From assembly GCA_028277965.1 (NCBI GenBank), contig JANQFF010000103.1:35042-99041 (forward strand): a DNA stretch of 64,000 nt. Reading direction: 5' to 3'. The DNA is from Pseudomonadales bacterium (lineage in GTDB: Bacteria > Pseudomonadota > Gammaproteobacteria > Pseudomonadales > Azotimanducaceae). Position numbers and translations under genes: made by a program. This document shows, piece after piece, positions 32,686 to 42,272 of the stretch. Below the pieces are notes generated by a model. It was not told where the DNA came from. It saw only the letters and a list, made by a program, of their open reading frames with translations, and did no database searches. Position 1 is the stretch's first letter, and each line of letters opens with the position of its first letter.

Positions 32686-34221
32686 TCAGCCTGCAGCAAA
32701 TTTACCATGCAATCCGAATGGCAGCGCATATGGAAGTGTGGCAGTCGCCACAGGGCCATCGTCGACATGACTGACGTCAAAGACGTTCAGCAGCATCTGC
32801 TCATCACGCCAGTTGAGAGCGGTGCCCACGATCCACCCATCCTGTTCCGGAACGCTTCCCGGCCTGGGTACGTACAGGTGCTCCTCCGGCATCTGGTGGT
32901 CGGGATAGCGGTAGAGTTTGCGTTCACCGGTGTCGAAGTCGAACGTGCTCACCTCGTTGAGGCTACCATGGATGGCAGAGGTCGACGGGCTCGATGACAG
33001 CATCGTGAGCTTCCGGTTCTGACGACAGCTGACCCTGGGATCGACACAGGGAAACTCGGAATCGACGTCGGGTGAGAACATGGGGACTTCCGCGATAGAC
33101 CGGGTGGAGGTATCGATCCTGTACTGGTGGTGATGAGAAGAGCTGCCGGGAACGATATTGCCACGCATGACCTGACGGAAGGTATCGATCATCGCAAACG
33201 GATCGTCCGCGCGTGCAGCGTCGAATCGGATGATGCCGTTGTTGTCTTCCCAGCCGTTGCCATAGTGAAACACCCATTGAGCCGGTAACTCGGTCCAGAA
33301 ATAGTTCGAGAAGTCGTTCTTGTCGACCACGAGCACACGGGTTGCCTCCCCGGAATACCAGACGTGGGCATCCAGAAACGTCATTGGCCGGTCGGGACTG
33401 GGCTCATAATTCAGCGGAGGAACCATGAGAACGATATGTCTGCTCGTCACGACGAAGTCATGCACCATGCTGATGGGGTCAGCGTCGACCTTGCCTATTT
33501 TGACAAGCTTGCCGTTGGCATCGATGTGCCAGAGAACGAGAAGATTGGCGCCTGAGACGTAGCCGAAGTTCCATAGTGTGCCGTCGGGTTCCACCCGCGG
33601 GTGTGCAGAAAATGGAACGCCACGGGTGTTTTCGGAGAACTCGTAGATCCCTCTGGTGTTCAGTGTCTCCGGGTCCATCTCCCAGGGAGAGCCTGCTTCC
33701 CAGAGGGCGAGCAGTTTGTTGTGGTGTGGCAGGACGCTGATGTTCGCGACGTTCACGCTGTCGGGACTTGTGACACCCGCGGGCTCGGGCGGGATCGATG
33801 CGAACCCGGGGTACAACGCTCGACCGGCTTCCCGTTCTGCCTGCACTTTGTAGGTTTCGATAAGTCGTGCCTGGTGACGCACGCCTTCTGAAGACAGGTG
33901 ATAAGCCTGAAGCATGCCGTCGCCGTCGAACCAGTGGTGATAGCGGTAACCGGCAATTTCATGTTGAGCCGGACCATTCCGGTAGAAGGTCCCGGTAAGA
34001 TCTTCCGGCCAGTTCCCGGTGACCTCGGCGGTTGCCTCGTAAGCCGTCTGGCCGATACTCCGGTAGGCTTTCAGCCAGGGATGAGTTTCCAGGGCATTAT
34101 TGAACTGTTCAGCCCAGGATTGCTCAGCGAAAGCGTCTGGCGATAAAAAAGGCGAAGCGGCGCCTGCTGCACCCAGCGCAGCAAGCTGTTGGAGAAAGGT
34201 ACGTCGCGCGGTTGTTGTCAT
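32686..34221 (-). CDS. Tat-exported carotenoid cleavage oxygenase-family protein
   Basis: 511 residues. The N-terminus has a twin-arginine signal (ARRTFLQQLAALGAAGAASP). The mature protein carries all four iron-binding histidines of the RPE65/CCO propeller: H207 in SAHPRV, H254 in SMVHDF, H319 in VFHYGNGWED, H505 in GLHGKF. The conserved FYRNGPAQ follows the first strand. These enzymes cleave carotenoid, stilbene or similar double bonds with O2. Folded Tat export to the periplasm is unusual for the family, which is mostly cytoplasmic. It sits between DUF2141 and a LytS/LytR pair in one operon, so its product might be the signal. Confidence 0.88.
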   Translation of the reverse strand: MTTTARRTFLQQLAALGAAGAASPFLSPDAFAEQSWAEQFNNALETHPWLKAYRSIGQTAYEATAEVTGNWPEDLTGTFYRNGPAQHEIAGYRYHHWFDGDGMLQAYHLSSEGVRHQARLIETYKVQAEREAGRALYPGFASIPPEPAGVTSPDSVNVANISVLPHHNKLLALWEAGSPWEMDPETLNTRGIYEFSENTRGVPFSAHPRVEPDGTLWNFGYVSGANLLVLWHIDANGKLVKIGKVDADPISMVHDFVVTSRHIVLMVPPLNYEPSPDRPMTFLDAHVWYSGEATRVLVVDKNDFSNYFWTELPAQWVFHYGNGWEDNNGIIRFDAARADDPFAMIDTFRQVMRGNIVPGSSSHHHQYRIDTSTRSIAEVPMFSPDVDSEFPCVDPRVSCRQNRKLTMLSSSPSTSAIHGSLNEVSTFDFDTGERKLYRYPDHQMPEEHLYVPRPGSVPEQDGWIVGTALNWRDEQMLLNVFDVSHVDDGPVATATLPYALPFGLHGKFAAG

Positions 34222-34228
34222 ATCAGCC

Positions 34229-34657
34229 TCAGCGGTTCAGTTTGATGGTCTGGGTGACTTCGCTCTCCAGCGTGAACTTCACGTCTTTCCAGCCAGGGGG
34301 ACCGAAATTGCCGGTTGCGTTGTTGGAAAAAGCCCAGGGTTCACTTGGCATGCCGACGAAGTTGGAATCGAGTTCGCCGTTATTGTTGATGTCGTGCATC
34401 ACGCGGAACGCGTATTCGCCCGGTGGCAGGCTGGCTGCAGAGAAACTCATTTCTCCCTCGACCGCACGCTGCATGACAGAGACGATGGCGGGTGCTTCAC
34501 CCTTGAATTCGGCCTCACTTGCAACAATCTGCAACATGATCTGGCCCTCCGAACTGGGTACGTTTGTGACGTGGATGTGGAGGGTGTCGGCTGCAACAAC
34601 TTCGGTCCAGACAGCGGCAAGAAGCCCTGCTGTCAGTCCCAGGATCACTCTGAACAT
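34229..34657 (-). CDS. Exported DUF2141 protein
   Basis: 142 residues from the ATG at 34657, preceded by CGGAAAACC; earlier in-frame ATGs at 34681-34684 lack a ribosome site. A signal peptide (MFRVILGLTAGLLAAVWTEV) precedes LPPGEYAFRVMHDINNNGEL and PSEPWAFSNNATGNFGPPGW, the beta-sandwich signature of DUF2141. It is a small secreted protein of unknown function often seen near carotenoid genes (established association is loose). First gene of the operon with the CCO-family protein, seven bases before it. Confidence 0.82.
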   Translation of the reverse strand: MFRVILGLTAGLLAAVWTEVVAADTLHIHVTNVPSSEGQIMLQIVASEAEFKGEAPAIVSVMQRAVEGEMSFSAASLPPGEYAFRVMHDINNNGELDSNFVGMPSEPWAFSNNATGNFGPPGWKDVKFTLESEVTQTIKLNR

Positions 34658-34763
34658 GGTGTGGTTTTCCGTCAGTTTCATCATGAAGCGCAGAGTACGA
34701 TGAAAATCCGGATATGTTTCGGCTGGTCCGATCAATTGGTGAGAGATCAGATCAAACGGGAAT

Positions 34764-34946
34764 ATCGCGGCTAAAGCCGCTCCTACAAAGGTAGATTGAT
34801 TCGGCTACCTCTGTAAGCGCCGCGATTTACGTTACGCTACCGGGCGCTTTCTGCTCTCCAAAGCCGCTCCTATAAAGGTAGATTGATTCGGCTACCTCTG
34901 TAGGAGCGGCTTTAGCCGCGATTTACGTTACGCTACCGTACGTTTT
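34764..34946. repeat. Two 87-bp tandem units with REP-like hairpins
   Basis: The block AAAGCCGCTCCTAYAAAGG, then GTAGATTGATTCGGCTACCT recurs with an 87-base period from 34773 and from 34860. Each unit ends in an inverted REP-like half and the motif ATTTACGTTACGCTACCG. The second copy continues into the 3' end of the MarR gene, so the duplicated unit includes part of that gene's tail. The arrangement is a compound hairpin region. Confidence 0.85.
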
Positions 34947-35422
34947 CTGCCGGGCGCTCTCTGCTCTCCGATGACAGGACCCCAGTCCGCGGTCAGGCCG
35001 CGACGCAGCTGGTTTACGGTCTCATAACCCAGACGCATGGCCAGTGCCTGTTCAGCACCGCGCAGTGTTTCCAGCGCCTGGTTGATGAGTTCTGCGCCTT
35101 TCTCACTGAAGACAATCCGGTTGGCCCGCTTGTCGGTCGGGTCAGGTAACTGGGTGACCAGTTCCTCCGCTTCCAGATCGTTGATCTGCTGCTGGATGGC
35201 CTGGCGACTGACACCGAGCGCCCGTGCAAGCTCAGCTGCACGCGTTACGCCGTTGGAGAGATGTATGAGGATCATGGTCTGAGTGCGCGTTCGTGGTTTG
35301 TGGCCAGCGCGCTGCAGACCGTTCTGAAGACTTTCATCCATCCAGTAGTAGGCTCTGAGGAGGCTGCGCATCAGCACCTCAGGAGGGATATCGTCTTCTT
35401 GCTTACTATCGAAACCGTTCAT
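34928..35422 (-). CDS. MarR-family transcriptional regulator
   Basis: 164 residues. RTQTMILIHLSNGVTRAAEL, ALGVSRQAIQQQINDLEAEE and LPDPTDKRANRIVFSEKGAE are the MarR winged-helix segments, including the basic wing DKRANR. The last dozen codons (GEQRAPGRKRTVA) lie in sequence shared with the adjacent tandem repeat, so the C-terminus may have been altered by repeat duplication. Divergent from the nitroreductase gene across 147 bases, which is the likely target. Confidence 0.88.
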   Translation of the reverse strand: MNGFDSKQEDDIPPEVLMRSLLRAYYWMDESLQNGLQRAGHKPRTRTQTMILIHLSNGVTRAAELARALGVSRQAIQQQINDLEAEELVTQLPDPTDKRANRIVFSEKGAELINQALETLRGAEQALAMRLGYETVNQLRRGLTADWGPVIGEQRAPGRKRTVA

Positions 35423-35569
35423 AATTGGCCCTATAGTCCTTGAGGGGTGTTCGCGGTACGTCGATGCACCGTGCCGACATTGTCGAGTAATCGGACAGTG
35501 AAGGCAAGGTTCTTGTCCACTTGGCGCGTTCAGGACATAACATCACATCAGTCAGCAGGGGAAGGGATA

Positions 35570-36232
35570 ATGGATCTGTACGAGGTCATGCGGACCACGT
35601 TTGCGGCGCGGGATTTTACGGATGATCCGGTACCGGACGAGGTACTGGTCAGAATGCTCGAGAACGCGCGTTTTGCTCCCAGCGGGGGGAATCGCCAGGG
35701 TTGGAAAGTGGTTGTGGTTCGTGATGAACAGACCAAAGCGAAACTCGGACCAATGATCCGCCCGACATTCCAGCGTTATATCGCCCAGATGATGGCGGGG
35801 GAGGCTCCGTGGAATACGATCAACCCCACGCAGTTGTCCGACGAGGAAATTGCTGCGGTTGAGCCTCCGCAGGAGATGATCGACAAGATCTGCGGTGCAC
35901 CCGTGGTTCTCCTGGTGTTCGTCGACTTATCCGTTGTAGCGTCGTTCGACAGCCAGCTCGACCGGGTTGGGGTTATATCCGGGGGTTCGATATATCCGTT
36001 TGTCTGGAACCTGCTCCTCAGCGCCCGTAACGAAGGTTACGGAGGCACACTGACAACGTTCGTGGGTGGTCGGGAGGGGGATCTGAAAACGCTCCTGAAT
36101 GTGCCGGACAGCTATGCGTTTGCAGCCATGTTACCAATCGGTAAACCGGTTAAACAGCTGACGAAACTTTCTCGCAAACCTGTAGAGGACTTTGCTGTCC
36201 AGGAGGTGTTTGACGGTCCGTCGCTGACGTGA
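35570..36232 (+). CDS. Nitroreductase-family FMN oxidoreductase
   Basis: 220 residues from the ATG at 35570 preceded by GAAGGG. DLYEVMRTTFAARDFTDDPV and ARFAPSGGNRQGWKVVVVRD are the FMN-phosphate binding motif (R-A-R and PSGGNRQ), with GGSIYPFVWNLLLSARNEGY for the second half of the fold. Nitroreductases are homodimeric FMN enzymes using NAD(P)H; substrates are broad. Probably regulated by the divergent MarR protein. Its stop overlaps an MFS gene (GTGA). Confidence 0.88.
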   Translation: MDLYEVMRTTFAARDFTDDPVPDEVLVRMLENARFAPSGGNRQGWKVVVVRDEQTKAKLGPMIRPTFQRYIAQMMAGEAPWNTINPTQLSDEEIAAVEPPQEMIDKICGAPVVLLVFVDLSVVASFDSQLDRVGVISGGSIYPFVWNLLLSARNEGYGGTLTTFVGGREGDLKTLLNVPDSYAFAAMLPIGKPVKQLTKLSRKPVEDFAVQEVFDGPSLT

Positions 36233-37830
36233 GCGCTTCAACTCCTGAGACTGAGCAGGTCAATTCCCGTTACGCGAGATACGTTCTCGGGGTTTTGATA
36301 GTCGTCTACATTTTCAATTTCATCGATCGTCAGATCATCTCGATCCTGGCTGAGGAGATCAAAGCTGACCTGGCTATCGGTGACGCTGAGATTGGCTTTC
36401 TGTATGGGACCGCATTTGCAGTTTTCTACGCGGTCTTCGGCATCCCGCTCGGGAAGCTTGCGGATGTCTGGAATCGCAAGAACCTGATCGCGATTGGGCT
36501 TTCGTTCTGGAGTCTGATGACGGCTTTGTCCGGGTTTGCCAAAAGTTACCCGGCACTCGCGGCATGTCGTTTTGGTGTGGGTGTGGGTGAAGCGAGCGCT
36601 GCCCCCTCGGGTTTCTCACTTCTATCCGACTACTTTTCTCCGCGTTTGCGAGCCACGGTTCTCGCGATCTATTCGAGCGGTATCTACATAGGTGCGGGTG
36701 TCGGGTTGTTCCTGGGTGGAGCCGTGGTCGAAGCCTGGTACGCATGGTACCCGGATATGAGTCAGGCGCCGCTCGGTATCAAGCCCTGGCAAGCGGCGTT
36801 TCTTGCGGTGGGTATACCGGGGCTCCTGGTGGCTGTCTGGGTCTGGACGTTGAAAGAACCACTGCGGGGTGTCAGCGAAGGGCTTGTTGCTGAAGAAGAA
36901 CCCCATCCATTCAGGGCGACGAGCACGACGTTGATCAGCGTGCTGCCGGGACTGTCACTGATCGCGTTGTGGCGGGCAGGGGGTTTGCGGGCAATTGTGA
37001 TCAACCTCGTCGCCTTGTTGCTGCTCTGTGCAGGTTTCTATGGACTCTATGTACTGATGCCGACTGCCCTGCAGTGGCTGGCTCTCGGTGCCGGTATCTA
37101 TATCACGGTGACGTGGGTGCACTACCTCAAGCTCACGGATCCCGCTTGTTTCGGCATGATGTTTGCCAGCCGTGCATTTGTTCTTGCCACCATCGGCTTT
37201 CCGTCGATTTCTTTTGTGACGTACGGCGTTGGGTTCTGGTCTCCGCCTTTCATGCAGCGTGTCCACGGTGAGTCGATTGCGGATGCTGGTCTCTTTCTTG
37301 GGCTTGGCGCGGCCATTGGCGGGTTCATTGGGATTGTGATTGGTGGCTTTCTGGCAGACTACCTCAAGCGTTATACGGCTAACGCCAGGATGTACATTGG
37401 CATCGCGATACCAGTTCTCGCCGTACCGTGCGCCCTGGGGTTCCTCTATACAGAAAGCGTTGTCGCCGCGTACGTATTCAGCTTTGTGTTCAGCATCTTG
37501 TCACCAGCCTGGATCGGTTCTGGCGCCAGCACAGTGAATGATCTCGTGATGCCGCGGATGCGAGCCACGGCATCTGCCTACTACGTGCTGATGAATACAT
37601 TCATCGGCCTTGCGCTCGGTCCGTACCTGATGGGGCAGCTCAGCGACGTCAGCATGGCCGCCGGTATGGCCTCGGGCGAGGCATTACGTCAGGCGATGAC
37701 TCTCGGGCTTGTGATGTTCGGCGTGAGTGCGGTCTTTCTTATTTTCGGCTCGAGATATCTCGCCCGTGACGAAGAGACCCGGATTGAACGGGCCGGAATG
37801 TACGGCGAAAAAGACGTGACGGTCCTCTAG
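36229..37830 (+). CDS. MFS transporter
   Basis: 533 residues with 12 predicted helices. FNFIDRQIISILAEEIKADL and FYAVFGIPLGKLADVWNRKN (the loop 2-3 motif G-x-LaD-xxxRk) mark the major facilitator superfamily, and FGVGVGEASAAPSGFSLLSD is typical of the spinster/hexuronate branch. A long central loop (PLRGVSEGLVAEEEPHPF) lies between TM6 and TM7. GTG start overlaps the nitroreductase stop, so both are in the MarR-controlled unit. Cargo unknown. Confidence 0.9.
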   Translation: MSASTPETEQVNSRYARYVLGVLIVVYIFNFIDRQIISILAEEIKADLAIGDAEIGFLYGTAFAVFYAVFGIPLGKLADVWNRKNLIAIGLSFWSLMTALSGFAKSYPALAACRFGVGVGEASAAPSGFSLLSDYFSPRLRATVLAIYSSGIYIGAGVGLFLGGAVVEAWYAWYPDMSQAPLGIKPWQAAFLAVGIPGLLVAVWVWTLKEPLRGVSEGLVAEEEPHPFRATSTTLISVLPGLSLIALWRAGGLRAIVINLVALLLLCAGFYGLYVLMPTALQWLALGAGIYITVTWVHYLKLTDPACFGMMFASRAFVLATIGFPSISFVTYGVGFWSPPFMQRVHGESIADAGLFLGLGAAIGGFIGIVIGGFLADYLKRYTANARMYIGIAIPVLAVPCALGFLYTESVVAAYVFSFVFSILSPAWIGSGASTVNDLVMPRMRATASAYYVLMNTFIGLALGPYLMGQLSDVSMAAGMASGEALRQAMTLGLVMFGVSAVFLIFGSRYLARDEETRIERAGMYGEKDVTVL

Positions 37831-37946
37831 TCCAGCGGTTGATCGTATTTCAACAAATAAACAGGGCGGTGGCATTGCGTTTTGCAGGTCCTTTGGGGCA
37901 ACCTTCCTGTCCGGCCGGAAAACTGCTACAGGGGAGATTCAGGGGA

Positions 37947-38519
37947 TTGGAGCAGACTGGGGAATATCGCATCAGTGCATCCCGCGATGAGGTGTGGGCA
38001 GCACTCAATGATCCTGAAGTGCTCGGAACGTGTATCACGGGATGCCAGGACGTCACACAGATCGATGACGAACATTTTGACGTCAGGGTCAAAGCCAGGA
38101 TAGGCCCTGTCAGCGCCACTTTCGATGCAGCTCTCGAACTCGGTGATCTCAACCCACCCGCAAGCTACGTGATTCAGGGGAACGTGAAAGGCGGCGCAGC
38201 CGGTTTTGCAAAAGGGTCGGCGAGTGTTTCACTTACCGAGGCTGGGGATGAGACTGTGTTGAGCTATACCGTCAACGCCAACGTGGGCGGCAAGCTTGCC
38301 CAGGTAGGAAGCCGCCTTGTGGATGGAGCTGCCCGGAAGATGGCGGATGAGTTCTTCGAAGCATTTTCCGAACGATTGTCGGGTGCAGGTGAACCGGAAA
38401 CGGAGCAGATACCTCAGCCGGAGGTTCAGGATGCAGATACCCAGGAGAGCAGCGGTCAACGCATAATCTGGATCATTGCTTTCGTTGTTCTGGCGCTTGC
38501 CATTGTATTAGCGATCTAG
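37947..38519 (+). CDS. coxG: CoxG-like SRPBCC protein with C-terminal membrane anchor
   Basis: 190 residues from a TTG at 37947 preceded by AGGGGAG, which places LEQTGEYRISASRDEVWAAL at the usual CoxG N-terminus; a much longer reading frame upstream has no family match. NDPEVLGTCITGCQDVTQID and FAKGSASVSLTEAGDETVLSYT belong to the CoxG Bet v1-like fold. The C-terminal IIWIIAFVVLALAIVLAI is a membrane anchor, as in CoxG of carboxydotrophs, where it recruits the molybdenum enzyme to the respiratory membrane. Upstream of coxSLM, 40 bases away. Confidence 0.82.
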   Translation: MEQTGEYRISASRDEVWAALNDPEVLGTCITGCQDVTQIDDEHFDVRVKARIGPVSATFDAALELGDLNPPASYVIQGNVKGGAAGFAKGSASVSLTEAGDETVLSYTVNANVGGKLAQVGSRLVDGAARKMADEFFEAFSERLSGAGEPETEQIPQPEVQDADTQESSGQRIIWIIAFVVLALAIVLAI

Positions 38520-38558
38520 CCGGGCAGATTGACCGGCTGAGATTTATAGGGGGAACCA

Positions 38559-39017
38559 ATGAAGATATCGCTGACGGTTAACGGGGAAGCCTGTGAAGTC
38601 GATGTATCCAACAATACCTTGCTCGTAGACATTCTCCGGACTCATCTGGGGCTCACTGGCACCCACGTGGGGTGTGATACGTCTCAATGTGGAGCGTGTA
38701 CGGTCCATGTAGACGGGCGAGCAATCAAGGCATGTACAGTGATCGCGCCCCAGGCTGATGGGATGAACGTGACCACGATAGAAGGGATCGGAACACCCGA
38801 CGATCTCCACCCGATGCAGGAAGCTTTTCGGGAGTGCCATGCCCTGCAGTGTGGTTTTTGCACTCCCGGTATGATCATGCAGGCGATCGATCTGGTAGAG
38901 AACAACGACAACCTCGATAACCGGTCGATACGAGAAGGGCTGGAAGGCAACCTCTGTCGGTGCACGGGTTACCACAACATCGTGCGGGCGATACAGAGCG
39001 TCGCGGACGGGGGGTAG
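38559..39017 (+). CDS. coxS: Molybdenum hydroxylase small subunit, two [2Fe-2S] clusters
   Basis: 152 residues. Plant-type ferredoxin cysteines at C39, C44, C47 and C59 in [16 protein letters not shown], and the helical cluster at C98, C101, C133, C135 in QCGFCTPGM and LCRCTGYHN. This is the electron-transfer subunit of the xanthine dehydrogenase/CO dehydrogenase family. First of the S-L-M order that is typical of form II enzymes. Nine bases precede the large subunit. Confidence 0.95.
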   Translation: MKISLTVNGEACEVDVSNNTLLVDILRTHLGLTGTHVGCDTSQCGACTVHVDGRAIKACTVIAPQADGMNVTTIEGIGTPDDLHPMQEAFRECHALQCGFCTPGMIMQAIDLVENNDNLDNRSIREGLEGNLCRCTGYHNIVRAIQSVADGG

Positions 39018-39025
39018 GGGGTGCT

Positions 39026-41386
39026 ATGAGCGAAGCGGAAGTACAGAGTGATACCGGCATCGGCGCCCCGGTTCGGCGCCGTGAAGATGTCCGGTTTATA
39101 ACAGGAGCCGGTAACTACACGGACGATATCAACCAGCCGGGACAGTTGTACGGCGTTTTCTGCCGGAGTCCCCACGCGCGAGCGCGTATCAATGCGATTG
39201 ATACCAGCGAAGCGCTTGCAGTTGAGGGGGTTGTTGGCGTTCTTACGGGCGCAGATATGGTCGCGGACGGTCTCGGAGATCTCCCCTGTGGCTGGCTTGT
39301 CAAAAGTAAAGACGGGTCCGACATGAACTCCTCACCGCACCCCCCGATGGCTGCCACCGTTGCGAACTACGTTGGTGAGCCGTATGCACTGGTCGTGGCA
39401 GAGAGCACATATGCTGCCAGGCAGGCTGCTGAACTCGTGATGCCGGATTTTGATGAGTTGAACGCGGTGGTTGACCTCGGCGAAGCGCCGCATTCGGAGC
39501 AGATCTACGAAGGAATCGAGCAGAACCTCGCGTACGAGTGGGCGTTGGGGGATGAGGATGCAACACGGATGGCGTTTGCGCGGGCAGCGCACGTCACGTC
39601 GATAGATTTAACGAACAACCGGCTCATTCCGAATGCCATGGAACCCCGGGCTTGTCTTGGAGCGTATGACGCGGCGTCAGGTGAGTACACCTTGTATACA
39701 ACGAGCCAGAACCCACACCTCGAACGCCTGGTTTTAAGCGCGTTCGTCCAGGTCGCCCCAGAGCACAAACTGCGGATCATCGCGCCTGATGTCGGCGGCG
39801 GATTCGGATCCAAGATTTTCATCTATGCTGAAGAAACCGCTGTCATCTGGGCAGCCGGGAAGGTTAAACGTCCCATCAAATGGGTGGCGGATCGAAGCGA
39901 GAGTTTCCTCAGCGACGCGCACGGAAGAGATCACATCACACATGCTGAGCTGGCGCTTGATGATAACGGCCGGTTCACTGGTCTGAAGGTCAGGACCACA
40001 GCAAACCTCGGTGCGTACCTTTCCACATTTGGTTCTTCTGTCCCAACCTACCTTTACGGCACTTTGCTTGCGGGGCAGTACAAAACCCCCAACATATATG
40101 TTGAGGTGCAGGGTGTTTACACCAACACTGCACCGGTAGATGCGTATCGGGGTGCCGGCAGACCTGAGGCGACCTATGTCGTGGAACGGATCGTGGAACA
40201 GGCGGCACGCGAGCTTGGTAAAGACCCGGCAGATCTTCGCCGGATGAACATGATTCAGCCTGAAGACTTTCCGTACGAGACTCCAGTTGCGCTCGTGTAC
40301 GACACGGGGAACTACGAGGCGAGCCTGGACCGTGCGCTTGAACTGATCGACTACGATGGTTTTGAAGCGCGTCAGGCGAGAGCGGCGGAAGATAAGAAGC
40401 GCCGTGGTATCGGCTTTGCCTGCTACATAGAAGCGTGCGGGCTCGCGCCGTCCAAACTCGCGATTGAACTCGGTGCTGGTGTGGGTCTCTACGAAAGCGG
40501 GGAAATCCGAATCAATCCAACCGGGTCCGTGAGTGTCTTCACTGGCTCTCACAGCCACGGTCAGGGACATGAAACAACCTTCGCGCAGGTGGTGTCCGAC
40601 AAGCTTGGGATTCCATATGAGGACATAGAGATCATCCACGGCGATACGGGGCGTATGGAATTTGCTCTTGGAACGTACGGTTCCCGGTCCCTGGCGGTAG
40701 GGGGATCGGCGCTCGTCGAGGCGGCCGGCAAGATCATCGAGAAGGGCAAAAAGATCGCGGCGCACATGATGGAAGCCGATGCGGAAAACGTGGATTTCGA
40801 TAATGGCCAGTTTGTCCTGCAGGACAGCAATCAGGCTCTGTCGATCCAGGAGGTTGCGTTTGCGTCGTACGTACCGGCTGATTATCCGGAAGATCTGGAG
40901 CCGGGATTGACGGCAAAGACGTTCTACGACCCCAAGAACTTCACGTACCCTGCAGGCACACATATTGCTGAGGTGGAAGTCGACATCGAAACCGGTGTGA
41001 CGACACTGGTCAATTTTGTTGCCGTCGATGACTTTGGCCACATCGTCAATCCGCTCATTGTGCACGGACAGGTGCATGGCGGCGTCGCTCAGGGTGTAGG
41101 GCAGGCAATGCTCGAACACGGGATCTACGATGAATATGGGCAGCTGCAGACGGGGTCGATGATGGATTACTGTCTCCCCCGCGCTGACGATCTGCCGGAT
41201 TTCGACATAGATACAACCGTCACGCCATGCACCCACAACCCGCTTGGGGTTAAAGGATGCGGAGAGGCGGGCGCCATAGGATCGCCAGCTGCGGTTATCA
41301 ACGCCATCACGCACGCTCTGGGCAACAAAGATATATCTATGCCGGCGACACCTGAAAAAGTGTGGCGAGCGATCCAGGGGGAATAG
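39026..41386 (+). CDS. Molybdenum hydroxylase large subunit, form II (CoxL-like)
   Basis: 786 residues from the ATG at 39026 after [30 protein letters not shown] and [20 protein letters not shown] belong to the molybdopterin cytosine dinucleotide subunit family; [20 protein letters not shown] carries the catalytic glutamate region near the C-terminus. The active-site loop reads AYRGAGR (373-379), the form II signature; true CO dehydrogenases have AYRCSFR with a copper-binding cysteine. A role in CO oxidation is therefore unlikely; an aldehyde or N-heterocycle hydroxylase is more plausible. The product would need MCD cofactor maturation genes not present here. Confidence 0.93.
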   Translation: MSEAEVQSDTGIGAPVRRREDVRFITGAGNYTDDINQPGQLYGVFCRSPHARARINAIDTSEALAVEGVVGVLTGADMVADGLGDLPCGWLVKSKDGSDMNSSPHPPMAATVANYVGEPYALVVAESTYAARQAAELVMPDFDELNAVVDLGEAPHSEQIYEGIEQNLAYEWALGDEDATRMAFARAAHVTSIDLTNNRLIPNAMEPRACLGAYDAASGEYTLYTTSQNPHLERLVLSAFVQVAPEHKLRIIAPDVGGGFGSKIFIYAEETAVIWAAGKVKRPIKWVADRSESFLSDAHGRDHITHAELALDDNGRFTGLKVRTTANLGAYLSTFGSSVPTYLYGTLLAGQYKTPNIYVEVQGVYTNTAPVDAYRGAGRPEATYVVERIVEQAARELGKDPADLRRMNMIQPEDFPYETPVALVYDTGNYEASLDRALELIDYDGFEARQARAAEDKKRRGIGFACYIEACGLAPSKLAIELGAGVGLYESGEIRINPTGSVSVFTGSHSHGQGHETTFAQVVSDKLGIPYEDIEIIHGDTGRMEFALGTYGSRSLAVGGSALVEAAGKIIEKGKKIAAHMMEADAENVDFDNGQFVLQDSNQALSIQEVAFASYVPADYPEDLEPGLTAKTFYDPKNFTYPAGTHIAEVEVDIETGVTTLVNFVAVDDFGHIVNPLIVHGQVHGGVAQGVGQAMLEHGIYDEYGQLQTGSMMDYCLPRADDLPDFDIDTTVTPCTHNPLGVKGCGEAGAIGSPAAVINAITHALGNKDISMPATPEKVWRAIQGE

Positions 41387-41398
41387 GGGAGTTCTATC

Positions 41399-42199
41399 AT
41401 GTACCAGTTCAACTATCACAAGCCGGAAAGTGTGGGTGAAGCGCGGTCACTGTTTCAGGACGCGGATGACCCGATGTATCTGAGCGGCGGAATGACACTC
41501 ATACCGACGATGAAACAGCGCCTCGCTGCCCCAACTGATCTGATTGACCTGTCAGGCATCCCGGAGATGACGGGCATTGATGTCTCAGGTGGCAAAGTCA
41601 CGATCGGCGCTTTTACTCCGCACAATCTCGTTGCCGATTCCGCCCAGGTGCGCGGGACATTGCCTGTTCTTGCGGAAGTAGCAGGTCTCATTGGTGACAA
41701 CCAGGTACGCAACCGGGGCACCATAGGCGGTTCCGTTGCCAACAGCGATCCGGCGGCGGACTATCCTGCCGCTGTTGTCGGGCTGGGTGCAGATGTCGTA
41801 ACGGAATCCCGGACAATCTCCGGAGATGATTTCTTCAAAGACCTGTTTGAGACTGAGCTTAAGCCGGGTGAGATCATTACAAAGATTGAATTCCCGGTTC
41901 CCACACGTGCTGCCTATCGGAAATTTCCCAATCCGGCGTCACGTTACGCGGTCGTTGGCGTACTCATAGCCGATTTTGATGGAACGATCCGCGTTGGGGT
42001 GACTGGAGCCGGACCCTGTGCTTTTCGCGCGAGCGGCATCGAAGAGGTTCTGAACGACAATCTTGATCCGGCGGCCCTGGATGGCGTCGAAGTACCTGAT
42101 GCCGGTTTCAACAGCGATCTGCATGCGTCAGCGGAGTATCGTGCACACCTCGTGAAGGTGATGGCGAAACGAGCGCTCGAAGACCTTCTTAACGGCTGA
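41399..42199 (+). CDS. coxM: Molybdenum hydroxylase medium subunit, FAD-binding (CoxM-like)
   Basis: 266 residues. [20 protein letters not shown] and [20 protein letters not shown] are the two FAD-binding loops (the second the TIGGxxxxxDP motif) and [14 protein letters not shown] lies in the C-terminal half. It passes electrons from the iron-sulfur subunit to an acceptor such as a quinone. The last structural gene of the S-L-M set, followed by a REP-like hairpin that may stabilise or end the transcript. Confidence 0.94.
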   Translation: MYQFNYHKPESVGEARSLFQDADDPMYLSGGMTLIPTMKQRLAAPTDLIDLSGIPEMTGIDVSGGKVTIGAFTPHNLVADSAQVRGTLPVLAEVAGLIGDNQVRNRGTIGGSVANSDPAADYPAAVVGLGADVVTESRTISGDDFFKDLFETELKPGEIITKIEFPVPTRAAYRKFPNPASRYAVVGVLIADFDGTIRVGVTGAGPCAFRASGIEEVLNDNLDPAALDGVEVPDAGFNSDLHASAEYRAHLVKVMAKRALEDLLNG

Positions 42200-42226
42200 G
42201 ATCGCAGCTCACAAAGAAGTCTGGCG

Positions 42227-42256
42227 ACCTCTGTAGGAGCGGCTTTAGCCGCGATC
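42227..42256. repeat. REP-like hairpin
   Basis: CTGTAGGAGCGGCTTTAGCC plus GCGATC forms a short near-palindromic stem. It sits between coxM and the quinone oxidoreductase gene. Confidence 0.85.
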
Positions 42257-42272
42257 GAATTGGGGAACAACC

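Noticed and set aside
34764-34946. CRISPR-like repeat array
   Set aside because: Only two units with REP-like hairpins and no unique spacers or cas genes.
39734-41419. Long minus-strand frame of 561 codons opposite the molybdenum hydroxylase large subunit
   Set aside because: It is antisense to a strongly conserved gene, has no recognisable motif and is Arg/His-rich, typical of a shadow frame in coding DNA.
38559-42199. Aerobic carbon monoxide dehydrogenase
   Set aside because: The active-site loop is AYRGAGR, not AYRCSFR, and the gene order is S-L-M, so CO oxidation is not supported.
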